Origin: an uncultured Clostridia bacterium
Lineage (GTDB): Bacteria; Bacillota; Clostridia; Oscillospirales; Acutalibacteraceae
Reading direction: 5' to 3'
DNA length: 6,320 nucleotides
NCBI GenBank assembly: GCA_947165615.1
Contig: CAMVBD010000091.1
Span: 1-6,320 of the forward strand
The notes below the pieces were generated by a model. The model saw nothing but the letters and a program-made list of their open reading frames with translations. It did not search any database and was not told the origin of the DNA. Positions 6,106 through 6,320 of this stretch are shown here, in pieces. Numbering within the stretch: the first letter of the stretch is position 1; each line of letters begins with the position of its first letter. The position numbers were made by a program, and so were the translations under genes.

Positions 6106-6320
6106 TTAATTAAGAATAAGGATCCTCGGTTCATCTATAGAATCGTTCATGTTCTCGTTTAACGCATCCAAACGATCATAATGCGCATCGTTTTCTTTTG
6201 CGATCGTCCAAAGGTCTTCTCCGGCATTTGCATAATACAAGATGATCCGATCGTTTTTCGTTTGCTCGACCGTAACAGGTCCGTTTACGGACACAATACT
6301 CTTTTCAGAACGCTTCAGCA
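6106..6320 (-). CDS. C-terminal part of a protein with a LysM-like domain (5' end outside window)
   Basis: The frame ending at TAA (6108-6106) is open to the window edge, giving about 71 residues with no stop, so this is most likely the 3' end of a longer gene. A GTG at 6294 could start a 62-residue protein, but no convincing ribosome binding site precedes it and the residues before it (LKRSEKSIV) read naturally into the frame. The segment ILYYANAGEDLWTIAKEN followed by RLDALNEN and ending RILILN matches the LysM pattern (I-Y-x-V-x-x-GDTLWxIAK ... L...N ... xLxI), the roughly 45-residue fold that binds peptidoglycan. A single C-terminal LysM of this type is common in clostridial spore-coat-associated proteins with DUF3794/SPOCS domains, which is the favoured guess, but the upstream domain is not in view. 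Two hand-counted 60-base lines give about 40-43% GC, below the operon genes. It is transcribed in the same direction as the operon but separated by a hairpin and a new promoter. Confidence 0.75.
   Translation of the reverse strand, partial: LKRSEKSIVSVNGPVTVEQTKNDRIILYYANAGEDLWTIAKENDAHYDRLDALNENMNDSIDEPRILILN

Overview
The window looks like a chromosomal segment of an anaerobic Gram-positive bacterium of the class Clostridia (Firmicutes/Bacillota), probably an uncultured gut-type lineage. The basis is strong AGGAGG-type ribosome binding sites, a sigma-A type promoter in an AT-rich gap between fairly GC-rich genes (about 55-58% in lines counted by hand), a LysM-type C-terminus of the kind found on clostridial spore-envelope and cell-wall proteins, and a CobW-type GTPase pair of clostridial character. 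The taxonomic reading is inference; no rRNA or other marker is present.

Layout from left to right. Positions 1-62 hold the last 19 codons of a plus-strand gene. Positions 63-154 carry no gene but contain an intrinsic terminator (99-156) that separates it from the convergent minus-strand block. Positions 155-5974 are filled by four tightly packed minus-strand genes. In transcription order these are a His-rich CobW/COG0523 metallochaperone GTPase (5974-4778), a second and divergent CobW-like P-loop protein with an OB-fold-like C-terminal domain (4766-3813), a cytoplasmic glycoside hydrolase family 2 enzyme (3791-2073) and the Hsp90 chaperone HtpG (2035-155). The gaps between them are only 11, 21 and 37 nt and no terminator is visible inside, so one transcript is likely. 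A good promoter (-35 TTGTAT, 16-nt spacer, extended -10 TGTTATAAT) lies just upstream, at 6039-6012. Positions 6062-6080 form a perfect GC-rich inverted repeat that probably ends the gene upstream. Positions 6106-6320 are the 3' end of a lower-GC minus-strand gene with a LysM-like C-terminal domain, cut by the window edge.

How the genes may work together. The first two proteins point to transition-metal (most likely zinc) handling. The first has a Walker A motif, the CxCC metal motif and a tandem-repeat stretch with 45 His in 94 residues, which should buffer or sequester metal. The second keeps the Walker A motif but has no CxCC, and ends in a domain with a Met-Thr-Cys-Cys core that resembles DUF1980/TIGR03943 proteins. 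That two-GTPase arrangement is the most interesting part of the window. The link to the GH2 glycosidase and HtpG is positional only: they may share expression without sharing a pathway. No mobile element, CRISPR array, tRNA or rRNA was seen.
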